This document shows, in pieces, positions 26,801-34,879 of a stretch of 64,000 nucleotides of DNA (position 1 is its first letter; each line of letters starts with the position of its first letter). The notes below the pieces were generated by a model. The model was not told the DNA's origin. It saw only the letters and a list, made by a program, of their open reading frames with translations, and searched no databases. The stretch is from the NCBI GenBank assembly GCA_044356305.1, contig JBIKWM010000001.1:1-64000 (forward strand), given 5' to 3'. The DNA is from JBIKWM01 sp044356305 (GTDB lineage Bacteria; Bacteroidota; Bacteroidia; UBA10329). The translations under genes were made by a program, and so were the position numbers.

Positions 26801-28938
26801 CCCAGCCCGCTGTTGAGCTGGTTCACCATGTCAAACAGGCGCTCCTCCCTTTTATCTGCGGGAATGTCGCGCAGCAGCAGACGACCTATGTTCAGGTGCA
26901 CCTCGCTCTTCCGGTCGGCAGGTATAAGCGAATACACTGCCTGCTGTATTCGGTCGTGCGAGAAACGCACCTTCGTCTCGCCCTGCGGCACTATGAGGCC
27001 CTCCTTCAGGGCCGAAAAGAGTGTCTGCCTCAGCTCCTCCTCATCCTTCTGCACCACAATCGACAGCATGTCGTACGGAAAGCTGCTGCCTATGCAGGCC
27101 CCGGCCTTCAGCACCTCCTGGGTGGCCGGGGGCAGGCGCAGTATCTTGCCCGTCATCAGCTCCACCACGTTGTCGGTGATGTTCTTCTCGCTCACACGGT
27201 CCATGTCCCAGATCCAGCGCAGGGCGGCATGGTCAAACACCAGCAGCTTCTCCTCGTAGATCGATTTCAGGAACTGGGTGACGAAAAAGGCGTTGCCCTT
27301 CGTCTTGGCATACACCAGCCGCGTGAGCACAAAGGCCTCCTCTTCCGACACGTGCAGCGCATCGGTGATCAGGTCATTCACATCCTGCTTGCTCAGGTTG
27401 CCAATGCTCACGGTGCGCACATTGTGGGCCTCCTGCTGTATGCGGTCCACAGTCACCATGGCCGGGTGGGTGGGGCTCACCTCGTTGTCGCGGTAGGCCC
27501 CTATGCACAGCAGGTGCCCGCCCGCGGTGTCGGTCATCAGGGTGTGCAGCAGGTGCAGCGATGCCGAGTCGGCCCACTGCAGGTCGTCAATGAACACCAC
27601 CAGCGGGTGCTCGTGCGTGCTGATGGCGCCCACAAACCTGCGGAAGAGGTAGTCAAAGCGGTTCTGCGCCTCGCTGCCGCCCACCTCGGGTATGGCGGGC
27701 TGCACCCCTATGATGTGCTCCAGGTTGGGCAGCACATTGGTCAGTACGCGGCCCTCCTCGCCCAGGGCCTTTTGTATCTCGTTGCGAAGGCGGTCGAGCT
27801 TGTCTTCGTTCTCGGTAAGGAACATGTTCACCAATTCCTTAAACGCCTCAAGGATGGCGTAATAAGGAACTGACCGCTGAAACTGGTCGAACTTGCCCGA
27901 GATGAAATAGCCCCGTTTGGCGGTGATGGGCCTGTGCACCTCGTGCACCAGCACCGACTTGCCCGTGCCCGAATAGCCTGCCACCAGCACCAGCTCACGG
28001 CCGCCATCGGCACAGCGGTCAAAGGCCGAGAGCAGGGTGGCGGTCTCCGCCTCGCGGCCATAAAGTTTCTGCGGGATCTGAAACTTTCCGCTGAAATCGC
28101 GCTGTGCAAGTTCGAAAGGGGCAATTGCCCCGGTGGCGGCAAACTCATTCAGGCACCGCTCCAGATCGGCCCGCAGCCCGTGCGCGCTCTGGTAGCGGTC
28201 CTCGGCATTCTTGGCCAGTAGCCTGGCAATAATGGCCGACACCTGTTCGGGCACATGGCTGTTCACCTCATGCAGCGGCCGCGGAATGTGCGCCATGTGG
28301 GCATGCACCAGCTCCATGGCGTCTTTCGATGCGAACGGGGGCCGGCCCGCCAGCATCTCGTACATGGTCACCCCCAGCGAGTACAGGTCGGTGCGGTAGT
28401 CCACCACACGGTTCATGCGGCCGGTCTGCTCGGGCGAGTTGTAGGTGAGGGTGCCCTCGAGCCGCTCCGGGTTGCCCAGGTAGTGCTGCTTGATGTCCAG
28501 ATTTGTCGATATGCCGAAATCGATGATCCGCACCTTGCGCTCCTGCAGGTCCACCACCATGTTAAAGGGCGATATGTCCTTATGGATGATGTTGTGGCGG
28601 TGTATCTGCCCAAGGGCATCGGCCATAGCCACCGCCAGATGCAAAAAGTCTATGATGTCGTTCTGCTTGCCCCTGAAGGCCACATGCAGCGGCTCACCGT
28701 CCACCCACTCCAGGTACAGCACATGGCGGTTCTTGTCCTTCCCCTTTCGTAGCGCGTTGCGAATGCCATCCAGCCGAACACTGCTTATGATCTCGTACTC
28801 GTTGTAGAACTGACTGATGTCCTGTGGCGTGGGGAACTCATAGTTGAGCACCTTCATCACCACCGGGCGGCCCCACTCGTTGTCATCGAGCCGGTACACC
28901 TTCGATTTCTTACTCTCGTAAATCAGCCGTTCGGACAT
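23869..28938 (-). CDS. Ser/Thr kinase - AAA ATPase - TPR-like - GAF - adenylate cyclase fusion
   Basis: From the ATG at 28938 the protein has 1689 residues. Domains run: protein kinase (1-265; K29, catalytic HKD at 119-121 instead of HRD, DFG 140-142, SPE 168-170); AAA-type ATPase from about 290 (Walker A GYSGTGKS at 321-328, Walker B VVFIDDLQWAD); a long helical TPR-like part (about 650-1250); GAF (about 1290-1440); a short coiled coil; class III cyclase (1509-1689). The cyclase keeps metal Asp D1518 and D1562, EKIKTIGD and QYDIWGDAVNTASR with N1638 and R1642, which is an adenylate-type set. The architecture resembles kinase/ATPase/GAF/histidine-kinase sensors with the kinase tail replaced by a cyclase. 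It begins the operon with the lipoxygenase. Confidence 0.9.
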   Translation of the reverse strand: MSERLIYESKKSKVYRLDDNEWGRPVVMKVLNYEFPTPQDISQFYNEYEIISSVRLDGIRNALRKGKDKNRHVLYLEWVDGEPLHVAFRGKQNDIIDFLHLAVAMADALGQIHRHNIIHKDISPFNMVVDLQERKVRIIDFGISTNLDIKQHYLGNPERLEGTLTYNSPEQTGRMNRVVDYRTDLYSLGVTMYEMLAGRPPFASKDAMELVHAHMAHIPRPLHEVNSHVPEQVSAIIARLLAKNAEDRYQSAHGLRADLERCLNEFAATGAIAPFELAQRDFSGKFQIPQKLYGREAETATLLSAFDRCADGGRELVLVAGYSGTGKSVLVHEVHRPITAKRGYFISGKFDQFQRSVPYYAILEAFKELVNMFLTENEDKLDRLRNEIQKALGEEGRVLTNVLPNLEHIIGVQPAIPEVGGSEAQNRFDYLFRRFVGAISTHEHPLVVFIDDLQWADSASLHLLHTLMTDTAGGHLLCIGAYRDNEVSPTHPAMVTVDRIQQEAHNVRTVSIGNLSKQDVNDLITDALHVSEEEAFVLTRLVYAKTKGNAFFVTQFLKSIYEEKLLVFDHAALRWIWDMDRVSEKNITDNVVELMTGKILRLPPATQEVLKAGACIGSSFPYDMLSIVVQKDEEELRQTLFSALKEGLIVPQGETKVRFSHDRIQQAVYSLIPADRKSEVHLNIGRLLLRDIPADKREERLFDMVNQLNSGLGLITDGKEKEQLAQLNLQAGRRAKQNSAFQPSFEYLSTGIGLLGPDRWTAQYDLCLPLHSEACEAAYLNGEFGHMENLFQEIITHAQTILEKVKPCEIRILAFKAQNKLIEAIRTGLEVLEQLGEKFPKNPNMLHVAGGLMGTLWSLRNKDSDHLMNLPVMVDQEKIAAMRIIADITSSVYWGMPNLLPLIVFRMVGLSLRYGNTAVSCFAYGSFGVINCGVLGFMKKGNEYGELSLKLLDKLNAKEWKAQIYVSPYALTFHWRNHVRTTLRPLQESFQIGMETGLIEFACVNTNIYCIHSLLCGRPLGRVEEETHAYSRSYHQFRQETNFNYNEVYRQAMLNFMGRAADPVVLVGDAYDETVMLRQNAERNDKTGTFFIHFLKSMLALHFRQAEMALQQAREAERLLDAVLAKFEIPNLHYYHALAALALADDRNPDRGKLIAKARKCQGILRKWAKDAPMNFAHKADLIEAELLRVKGRHNEARTWYDRAIAGASTHEFLHEEALGYELTGRFYLDQDLRDLAEYYLKAAYNAYREWGASAKLRHLEQNFPKYVSGVMRSEQSLTGSTSVDVSSSMVHSSVLDISTVIKASTTISGEVVLPRLLGLLMQVVIENAGAQRGFLLLDKDGELLVEARVEGDGSTEILSHRPMDGSNLLARSVVAFVRRTHEHVVIQDATRDPRYKGDPFITEMRPQSIMCLPIINQGKFIGILYLENNLATGAFTQERVNLLTLLSGQIAVSIDNAILYHNLEQKVQERTVELAAEKKKSDDLLYNILPAETAEEIKQKGFAEVRQFERATILFTDFKGFTSLAEKVTPRDLVRDLNECFSAFDQIVEKYRIEKIKTIGDSYMAAGGIPTPNSTHATDVVQAALEMRDFIAEGIERKKAAGLPYFEVRIGINTGPVIAGIVGLKKFQYDIWGDAVNTASRMESSGAVGKVNASESTYALIHDRFNCEYRGEIEAKGKGKVKMYFIER

Positions 28939-28974
28939 GCTTCCTCGGGGTGCGGCACCACCGCCCACAGGGGC

Positions 28975-28982
28975 CGAAGTAA
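28975..28982 (-). promoter_or_regulatory. Candidate -7 element of the kinase-cyclase/lipoxygenase operon
   Basis: On the minus strand TTACTTCG differs by one base from TAnnTTCG. It lies about 36 bp upstream of the ATG at 28938 and would give a short leader. Confidence 0.35.
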
Positions 28983-29254
28983 GCTAAAATTAAGCGGAAT
29001 GCAACGCACGTTCCGGTTGAGGTTCAATAGGATAACATCGATTTTCGAGACTGGGCGGTCCATAGGGACGGGGGCTGTGTTCCAGATACCGGAGGCAGGG
29101 GTCTCATGCGCGCAGATGTGGGCGGGGGCGGGCACGGCAGTTGATATTGAACCGAAGCCTCCTCACTCAATAAGGTAGGCCTCATGGGCCACATAGGAGG
29201 TGATCATATATATTTCGCGAATTCCGAGAGGTATATAGTTGGTGGTCATTTGAC

Positions 29255-29462
29255 TTAAGCAGATCATCATAGGTATCTAGTAGATGTCCATTGGTATTTA
29301 GCAGCTGTCCATTTGTTAATAGCAGGTCTCGATTTGTAAGTTGCAAGTCTCGATTGAGCTCAATTGAGACCTTCTACTTAGTATTGATCTCCTGCTACTT
29401 AGCATTGTTCACCTTCTACTTAGTATTGATCAACTGCTATGTAGTGATGATCAACTGCGTGA
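29255..29462. repeat. 21-bp-period palindromic array
   Basis: About nine to ten 21-bp units are arranged as an imperfect inverted repeat with arms of about 100 bp. The axis is inside the perfect palindrome ATTGAGCTCAAT (29353-29364). Left-arm units look like TTTGTTAATAGCAGGTCTCG. Right-arm units look like their complement, for example TTGATCTCCTGCTACTTAGC. The 21-bp register is kept on both sides. A transcript could fold into one long hairpin. The rest of 28939-29671 shows no gene; 29463-29671 holds nothing recognisable. Confidence 0.75.
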
Positions 29463-29671
29463 TCCTGTTGGACCTCTGCGGATGGATTTCGAGGGCTCGC
29501 CACTATCTGCAGGGCACCAGCGCAACAGAACGGCCTCTGGCCCGAGAGGCGGTAGGGCCTTGCTGCCCGCCCATGGCCGACAATGGATGACCCCCTGCCG
29601 ACCGTAAAAAAAATGGCCGCCCTGCAGCCCCACTCGTGCGTCCCTGCATCAGAGCAGAATGCCCCGCCCCA

Positions 29672-31606
29672 TCAGGGGGAGACGAACCACATCCCCATCT
29701 TCCCTTTCCCCTTGGCCTCTATCTCGCCCCGGTATTCGCAATGGAAATGGCCCTTAACTAATTGATATGTGGCTTCACTGATGTTCACGCGGCCCACCTC
29801 ACCGCTCGATTCCATGCGGCTGGCGGTGTTCACGGTATCGCCCCAGATGTCGTACTGGAACTTCTTGGTGCCCACGATGCCCGCCACCACCGGGCCGGAG
29901 TGGATGCCGATGCGGATGCGGAAGCTGCGCCCACCGATGGCCTTCATGGCCTTGGCCATGTCCAGGGCGGCCTTCACACAGTCGATGGCGTGGGTCTCGC
30001 TCGTGATGGGGATACCTGATGCGGCCATGTACGAGTCGCCAATGGTCTTTATCTTCTCCAGGCCGTGCTTCTCCACAATGCGGTCGAAGGCCGAGAAGCA
30101 GATGTTGAGCTGGCGGATGAGCTCATCAGGGGTCATCTCGGAGGCCACCTCAGTGAATCCCTGAAAATCGGTGAAGAGCACCGAGACCGAGTCGAAATGC
30201 TTGGGCGCTATCTTGCCATCGCGCAGCATCTCTTTGATGGTGTGGCGGGGCAGGATGTTGTGGAGAAGGGCCTCGCTCCGGGCCTTTTCCTGGGTGATGA
30301 TGGTGTTCGCCTTCTTCTTGTTCTGGTAGCTCTGGTAGCTCACCGCGGCCAGACCGAGCATAAGGACGAACCCGCCAATGAAGGCATTGCGCTGCTGGTC
30401 CTTGCGCCTGATCTGCTCTGCGGCTATGGCATCTTTCTTATCCTGTTCGGCCTGCGCTACCGCTTCTTTCTTGTCGAACTCATACTGCATGTCGAGCCGG
30501 GTGATCCTTTTCGTGTTCTCCTCATTGAAGAGGCTATCATCAACTGCGGTCAATCGCTCATGGTATAACAATGCCTCGTCCGATCTGCCCATGGCCTTAT
30601 AGGTGTTGTATAGGCACTCACAGGCATGTTTCTGATCGAGCAGAACACCGGCAGTCACAGCCAGGTCATACCCCCTTTGGCAGTAGTTGAGTGCCTTAGG
30701 ACGAACACCTTGTATCCTGTATATCTCCCCGATATTGTTCAGCGTGTTCGCTATTTCTTTATCGCCCAGCTGTTCCCTTATATTCAATGCTTGGAAATAG
30801 TATTCCAGTGCCTTCTGATGGTCGCCCAGTATCAGATGGCTCTGTCCGATGTTCTCAAGTGCATTGGCTATTCCCTGTCGGTCGCCCAATTGCTCACAGA
30901 TCTGCTGGCAACGGGTGTAAAAGTCCAATGCCCTGTCATGTTCACCCTGATGGACATACACATTCCCGATATTGTTCAGAGTATTTGCCAGGCTCTTGTC
31001 CGCCCCCAGCCTCTCCTGGATTTTCAGGCCACGTGCGTAATGGTCCAATGCCTTTTGATCATCACCCTGTTCATTATGGATCAATCCGATATTGTTCAGG
31101 GACAAGGCTATTCCCTTCTGATCGTCCAGTTGTTCCTTGAGCCTCAGGCTCCGGGTATGAAATTCAAGCGCCTTGGCATGGTCGCCCTTTTTCCAGTAGA
31201 TGTTCCCGATGTTGTTGAGCGCGGTGGCAATTCCCTTCTTATCGCCCAATCCTTCATAGATTCTCAGACTCTGCACGTAACTCTCAAGCGCCTTCGGGAT
31301 ATTGCCCTTCACATTGAAGGCCACCCCCATGGTGATGTGGCCTAAAGCCTGCGCCTTGACATAGCCCTGCTTATTCCCAAAAACGATCAGTTCTTCGGCC
31401 AGAACAATGGCACTGTCCGGATCGGAATAGAGATATCCTTTCCAGATGTACTCTTTGAAGGCCAACGCCCGCGCAGAGTCGGCCCGCGCGGGGTCTTTCC
31501 AGACCGTGAGCAGCGAATCTGTCCTGGCCTTGGTCAGGATGTTCTGCGCCAGCGTTGCCTCATATGCGGCCAGCAACAGGAAGGCAGTGATAAGGGCCGA
31601 TCGCAT
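29672..31606 (-). CDS. TPR-containing membrane adenylate cyclase
   Basis: The 644-residue protein has a signal peptide (ending TLAQ) and about seven tetratricopeptide repeats (residues 70-350, repeating ALNNIGNIYWKKGDHAKALE-like units). A basic coiled coil rich in K, E and A follows, then one membrane helix (FIGGFVLMLGLAAVSY) and a class III cyclase (about 460-640). The cyclase has FTDFQGFT, EKIKTIGDSYMA and QYDIWGDTVNTASR, so metal, ribose and ATP-type residues are intact. The TPR part should be periplasmic and the cyclase cytosolic: a receptor-like layout. Its cyclase is very close to those of the neighbouring two genes. TAAGTTTG at 31635-31642 is a good -7 element. Confidence 0.9.
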   Translation of the reverse strand: MRSALITAFLLLAAYEATLAQNILTKARTDSLLTVWKDPARADSARALAFKEYIWKGYLYSDPDSAIVLAEELIVFGNKQGYVKAQALGHITMGVAFNVKGNIPKALESYVQSLRIYEGLGDKKGIATALNNIGNIYWKKGDHAKALEFHTRSLRLKEQLDDQKGIALSLNNIGLIHNEQGDDQKALDHYARGLKIQERLGADKSLANTLNNIGNVYVHQGEHDRALDFYTRCQQICEQLGDRQGIANALENIGQSHLILGDHQKALEYYFQALNIREQLGDKEIANTLNNIGEIYRIQGVRPKALNYCQRGYDLAVTAGVLLDQKHACECLYNTYKAMGRSDEALLYHERLTAVDDSLFNEENTKRITRLDMQYEFDKKEAVAQAEQDKKDAIAAEQIRRKDQQRNAFIGGFVLMLGLAAVSYQSYQNKKKANTIITQEKARSEALLHNILPRHTIKEMLRDGKIAPKHFDSVSVLFTDFQGFTEVASEMTPDELIRQLNICFSAFDRIVEKHGLEKIKTIGDSYMAASGIPITSETHAIDCVKAALDMAKAMKAIGGRSFRIRIGIHSGPVVAGIVGTKKFQYDIWGDTVNTASRMESSGEVGRVNISEATYQLVKGHFHCEYRGEIEAKGKGKMGMWFVSP

Positions 31607-31634
31607 GGTGAACAGGGGTGCGATCCTGTCAGGT

Positions 31635-31642
31635 CAAACTTA
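31635..31642 (-). promoter_or_regulatory. -7 element TAAGTTTG before the TPR-cyclase gene
   Basis: On the minus strand this is an exact match to the Bacteroidota -7 consensus TAnnTTTG, 28 bp upstream of the ATG at 31606. A -33 TTTG is not clear. Confidence 0.5.
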
Positions 31643-31647
31643 GATGA

Positions 31648-32109
31648 TCATGACCCTTCTGCCGAACGGAAGAACGGGAACACCAGGTAGTGATAGATCA
31701 CGCAGCCTACACAGAAGTTAAGAACCGAATCGGCAAGGGCCAGCAAGGTGAAGAAAGCAATGACCGCACGCGAGGCCACCACCTGATTGAACAGGATGAA
31801 TGTCAAACCCACCACCGCACACATCAGCCCAAGGCGCGAGGCGAACATCTTCGGGGCCTTGTCCACCATTTGCGGGGCCAGGCCGATGGCTTTTATGATC
31901 ATGTTCGACATGAAGCACAAGGGGCTGTATTGGTTGTGGCCCACGGCACGAATGGCGCAGTCAATGGTGACCACAACAAGCAGCACGGGCTGCAAGGTGA
32001 ATTGAAAGGCGATCATCAGCAAGGCGGTCATGAACACCGCCAAACGGCCCACGTGGCCATCCACTTTAATCGATGAAATTGGGCAGATCAGATGGCTCAG
32101 CATGGGCAT
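31648..32109 (-). CDS. DUF4395-type membrane protein
   Basis: From the ATG at 32109 this is a 153-residue protein with about four membrane helices. The start LSHLICPISSIKVDGHVGRL and the later DCAIRAVGHNQYSPLCF and FCVGCVIYHYLVFP fit DUF4395 proteins, which have conserved cysteines near the membrane ends. Function is unknown. A TTG start at 32139 is possible but would add a polar, non-conserved stretch. It lies 41 bp upstream of the TPR-cyclase gene on the same strand, and the -7 element of that gene lies in the gap. Confidence 0.7.
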   Translation of the reverse strand: MPMLSHLICPISSIKVDGHVGRLAVFMTALLMIAFQFTLQPVLLVVVTIDCAIRAVGHNQYSPLCFMSNMIIKAIGLAPQMVDKAPKMFASRLGLMCAVVGLTFILFNQVVASRAVIAFFTLLALADSVLNFCVGCVIYHYLVFPFFRSAEGS

Positions 32110-32251
32110 GTGTTCAGCGTCAGACTTCAGAATGGGCAAAAGTGAAAGGCCCTGACTTGCCGGAACTTGCCTTAAGACAACTTCCGGCCCGACCCTCTGT
32201 GTGGCACGCTCCTCTTTTCTTTGACCCGATCCTTAAGCCATCATGCCTGGG

Positions 32252-32830
32252 CTATGACCTCGATTGCCGGGCCCGCAAGCGCGATAGCGATGTGGGGGTG
32301 ATGCCGAGATAGGACGAAAGATTCTTCTGTTTCACGCGCTGATCAAGATCGGGGAAGGTGGACCTGAAATGCGCATACCTTTCGTGAGGCCGCAGCATAG
32401 TGGCCACCCGGGTCTGCTCGATATTGGACCTTAGCGCATCTCTCAATGACTGGTTCTGCAGACGCATGAGCCGGAGGTTATTGGCCGCGATCCTGTCAAA
32501 CTCCCTTACATCTACCGTGATCAGGATGGAATCTTCCAGTGCCACGATGTTCTCCTTGGCCGGCACATCGTTGAATATGCAGTCCATCATGGCCGTCTGC
32601 CGGCCCTCGGGCACAAAGATCAGGGTGCGGTCAAAGCCTTTAGGGTCGAGGATGTAGTGGCGCAACAGGCCTTTGACCACAGTCACTGCGCTGTAGTAGT
32701 ACTGCCCTTCCTGCACGAGGTGTTCGTCCCTCCTAAGGGTCCGCAGTTTGGCAATGGAGGCCAACTCTACCAGATCGGTCGGTGTCAGGAATGTGAATCT
32801 GGCCAACGACTCCTTAAGCGCGCTCAACAT
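32252..32830 (-). CDS. Crp/Fnr-family transcription regulator
   Basis: The 192-residue protein has the cyclic-nucleotide-binding beta-barrel (about 20-115: EHLVQEGQYYYSAVTVVKG, then EGRQTAMM) and a short C-terminal helix-turn-helix (KQKNLSSYLGITPTSLSRLRARQ). The barrel lacks a clear cAMP phosphate-binding cassette (RxSxE-like), as in many Bacteroidota members, so its ligand is uncertain. It follows the next cyclase gene by 3 bp in the reverse direction of reading and sits among three adenylate cyclases, so it is a natural candidate for a local cAMP or nucleotide-responsive regulator. That link is inference. Confidence 0.85.
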   Translation of the reverse strand: MLSALKESLARFTFLTPTDLVELASIAKLRTLRRDEHLVQEGQYYYSAVTVVKGLLRHYILDPKGFDRTLIFVPEGRQTAMMDCIFNDVPAKENIVALEDSILITVDVREFDRIAANNLRLMRLQNQSLRDALRSNIEQTRVATMLRPHERYAHFRSTFPDLDQRVKQKNLSSYLGITPTSLSRLRARQSRS

Positions 32831-32833
32831 GAT

Positions 32834-34813
32834 TCAGGTGCTGGAATGTTGATCGCTCGGTAAAACTGCTTTCTTGTCTTCTACAAACCACATCCCCATC
32901 TTCCCCTTGCCTTTGGCCTCTATCTCGCCCCGGTACTCGCAGTGGAAGTGGTATTTTACGAGCTGATAGGTAGCCTCACTGATGTTCACCTTGCCCACTT
33001 CGCCACTGCTCTCCATGCGGCTGGCGGTATTGACGGTATCGCCCCAGATGTCGTACTGGAATTTCTTCACCCCCACAATACCCGCCACCACAGGGCCGGT
33101 GTGTATGCCGATGCGAATCTCGAAGAATGGTTGACCCAAGGCCTGTCTGCGTGCCTTGCCCTCGGCCACGAAAGCGGCCATCTCCAAGGCGGCACTCACC
33201 ACGCGCTCAGCATGGTCATAGCAGGGTGTGGGCAGACCGCCTGCGGCCATGTAAGCATCGCCAATGGTCTTTATCTTCTCAATGCCGTACTTCCCGCAAA
33301 TTCTATCAAAGGCCGAGAAGCACTCGTGCAGGTCCTTCACCAGTTCTTTCGGGGTGACGAGTTCGCTCATCTGGGTGAATCCCTTGAAGTCGGTGAACAG
33401 CACGGTCACATGCTCCATGAGCCGGGCCTCGGCCTCGCCCTTATCCTTCAGTTCATCGGCCACCTCGTGGGGCAGGATGTTGAGGAGGAGTTCTTCGCTG
33501 CGGTGGCGCTCCTTGGCTATGCGGTTGCGCTGGATGAGAAAGACGCCCGCTGCCAGCAGCATGAGCACCGAGGCGCCCATGAACACCTTGCGCAGCAGCT
33601 GTTGGCGCCTGAGACTCGACTCGGTCTCGGACTGGGCCAGCAGCAGGTCGGCCTCGCGCCTGCCAAACTGGTAACGTGCCTCGGCCCTGAGCGATTCGAG
33701 CCGGGTCTGCTCGTTCATTAGGCTGTCGCGCAGGCCGATGTGGCGTTGCAGGTGGGCAAAGGCCCCGGCCATGTCGCCCCGTGCCGAATCGACCTGATAG
33801 AGCACGCGTTCGGTGTCTTTTATGAAGGTGAGGATGCCGCCCAATGTGGCATGCCTGCCCGCGCTGTCGGCCATGGCCTTGGCCAGAGGCAGGCGGCCCT
33901 CCCTGAGGTAGAGGCCTGCAAGGGCGCTGTAGGATTGCGAAATGGTGGGGTGATTGCCTATGGACATGCGCAGCCGCAGGGCCTCCCTGAAGTTGGCCTC
34001 AGCACTGTCGCGCAGTCCCATCCGGGCAAAGGCCCCCCCGAGGTTCTGGTGGATGACCGCCACACTGCCGGGCCGTGCCTTAATCTCTTTGCGCAGGGCG
34101 AGGCTCTGCCTGAAACGGTCCATGGCCCCCTTCAGGTCGCCCGTTTCGAGCAGTTGCATGCCCATGTTGTTGAGCGTGCTCGACAGCCCCTTGCGCTCAT
34201 TGTGCGCCTCCTGAATGGCGCGGGCCTGTTCAAAGTGGGCCAAGGCCGAGGCGCGGTCTATCCCGCCAAGCGACACCCCGATGTTGTTGTGCAGCGTGGC
34301 CTCGTATTCCCACAGACCGTTCGATTCGCTCAGCCGCAGGGCCTGGGCATACAGCTCAATGGACCGCGAGCGCTCGCCCATGTCGCGCAGCAACTGCGCC
34401 TGTAGGCCGAGGCTCTCCACCCGGCCCACCGTGTCGTGCAGCACGGCATACAGCGAGTCGGCACTGCGGGCTGTAAGCACCGCACCGTCCTCGGCATCGG
34501 TGCGCCCCTGGGCCGTGGCCTGCACATACAGGGCCCGGGCCAGCAACCTTGGCGCGGTGCGTTCATCCATGTCAGTGGTAGGGGCTAGGCAAAGGGTGCG
34601 GGCCACGCGCACCGCCTCTGTGGCCAGGTCAAGCCCAAAGCGGTCGTCACGGTCATCGGCCATCTGGGCCATCAGCCGTACGCGCACCGTGTCGTGCCGC
34701 GCATCGCGGAGGGCCGGGATGGTGTCGGTCCAGCGCGGCTGCGCGTGGGCAACGGCCGCCACGAACAGCGGTGCCAGCATGGCCATGCATATGCCCGAAC
34801 AGCGCTTTTGCAC
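32834..34813 (-). CDS. TPR-containing membrane adenylate cyclase (second)
   Basis: This 659-residue protein starts at GTG (34813) with a signal peptide (ending VAHAQ) and has several TPR units (about 130-330). A membrane helix (VFMGASVLMLLAAGVFLI) and a class III cyclase (about 475-645) follow. FTDFKGFT, EKIKTIGDAYMAAGG and QYDIWGDTVNTASR are intact. Its layout equals that of the cyclase at 29672-31606, and their C-terminal 60 residues are nearly the same, which suggests tandem duplication. It ends 3 bp before the Crp/Fnr gene, so the two are probably one transcript. CATCTTCG at 34818-34825 lies 4 bp before the GTG. Confidence 0.88.
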   Translation of the reverse strand: MQKRCSGICMAMLAPLFVAAVAHAQPRWTDTIPALRDARHDTVRVRLMAQMADDRDDRFGLDLATEAVRVARTLCLAPTTDMDERTAPRLLARALYVQATAQGRTDAEDGAVLTARSADSLYAVLHDTVGRVESLGLQAQLLRDMGERSRSIELYAQALRLSESNGLWEYEATLHNNIGVSLGGIDRASALAHFEQARAIQEAHNERKGLSSTLNNMGMQLLETGDLKGAMDRFRQSLALRKEIKARPGSVAVIHQNLGGAFARMGLRDSAEANFREALRLRMSIGNHPTISQSYSALAGLYLREGRLPLAKAMADSAGRHATLGGILTFIKDTERVLYQVDSARGDMAGAFAHLQRHIGLRDSLMNEQTRLESLRAEARYQFGRREADLLLAQSETESSLRRQQLLRKVFMGASVLMLLAAGVFLIQRNRIAKERHRSEELLLNILPHEVADELKDKGEAEARLMEHVTVLFTDFKGFTQMSELVTPKELVKDLHECFSAFDRICGKYGIEKIKTIGDAYMAAGGLPTPCYDHAERVVSAALEMAAFVAEGKARRQALGQPFFEIRIGIHTGPVVAGIVGVKKFQYDIWGDTVNTASRMESSGEVGKVNISEATYQLVKYHFHCEYRGEIEAKGKGKMGMWFVEDKKAVLPSDQHSST

Positions 34814-34817
34814 CCTC

Positions 34818-34825
34818 CGAAGATG
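34818..34825 (-). promoter_or_regulatory. Candidate -7 element CATCTTCG
   Basis: On the minus strand CATCTTCG is one base from TAnnTTCG and lies 4 bp before the GTG start of the second TPR-cyclase gene, as in the leaderless pattern elsewhere. Confidence 0.35.
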
Positions 34826-34879
34826 GGGCTTATCTACCTGATTTCATCGAAATTGATAGGCATCTGGCAGATCCAGATA

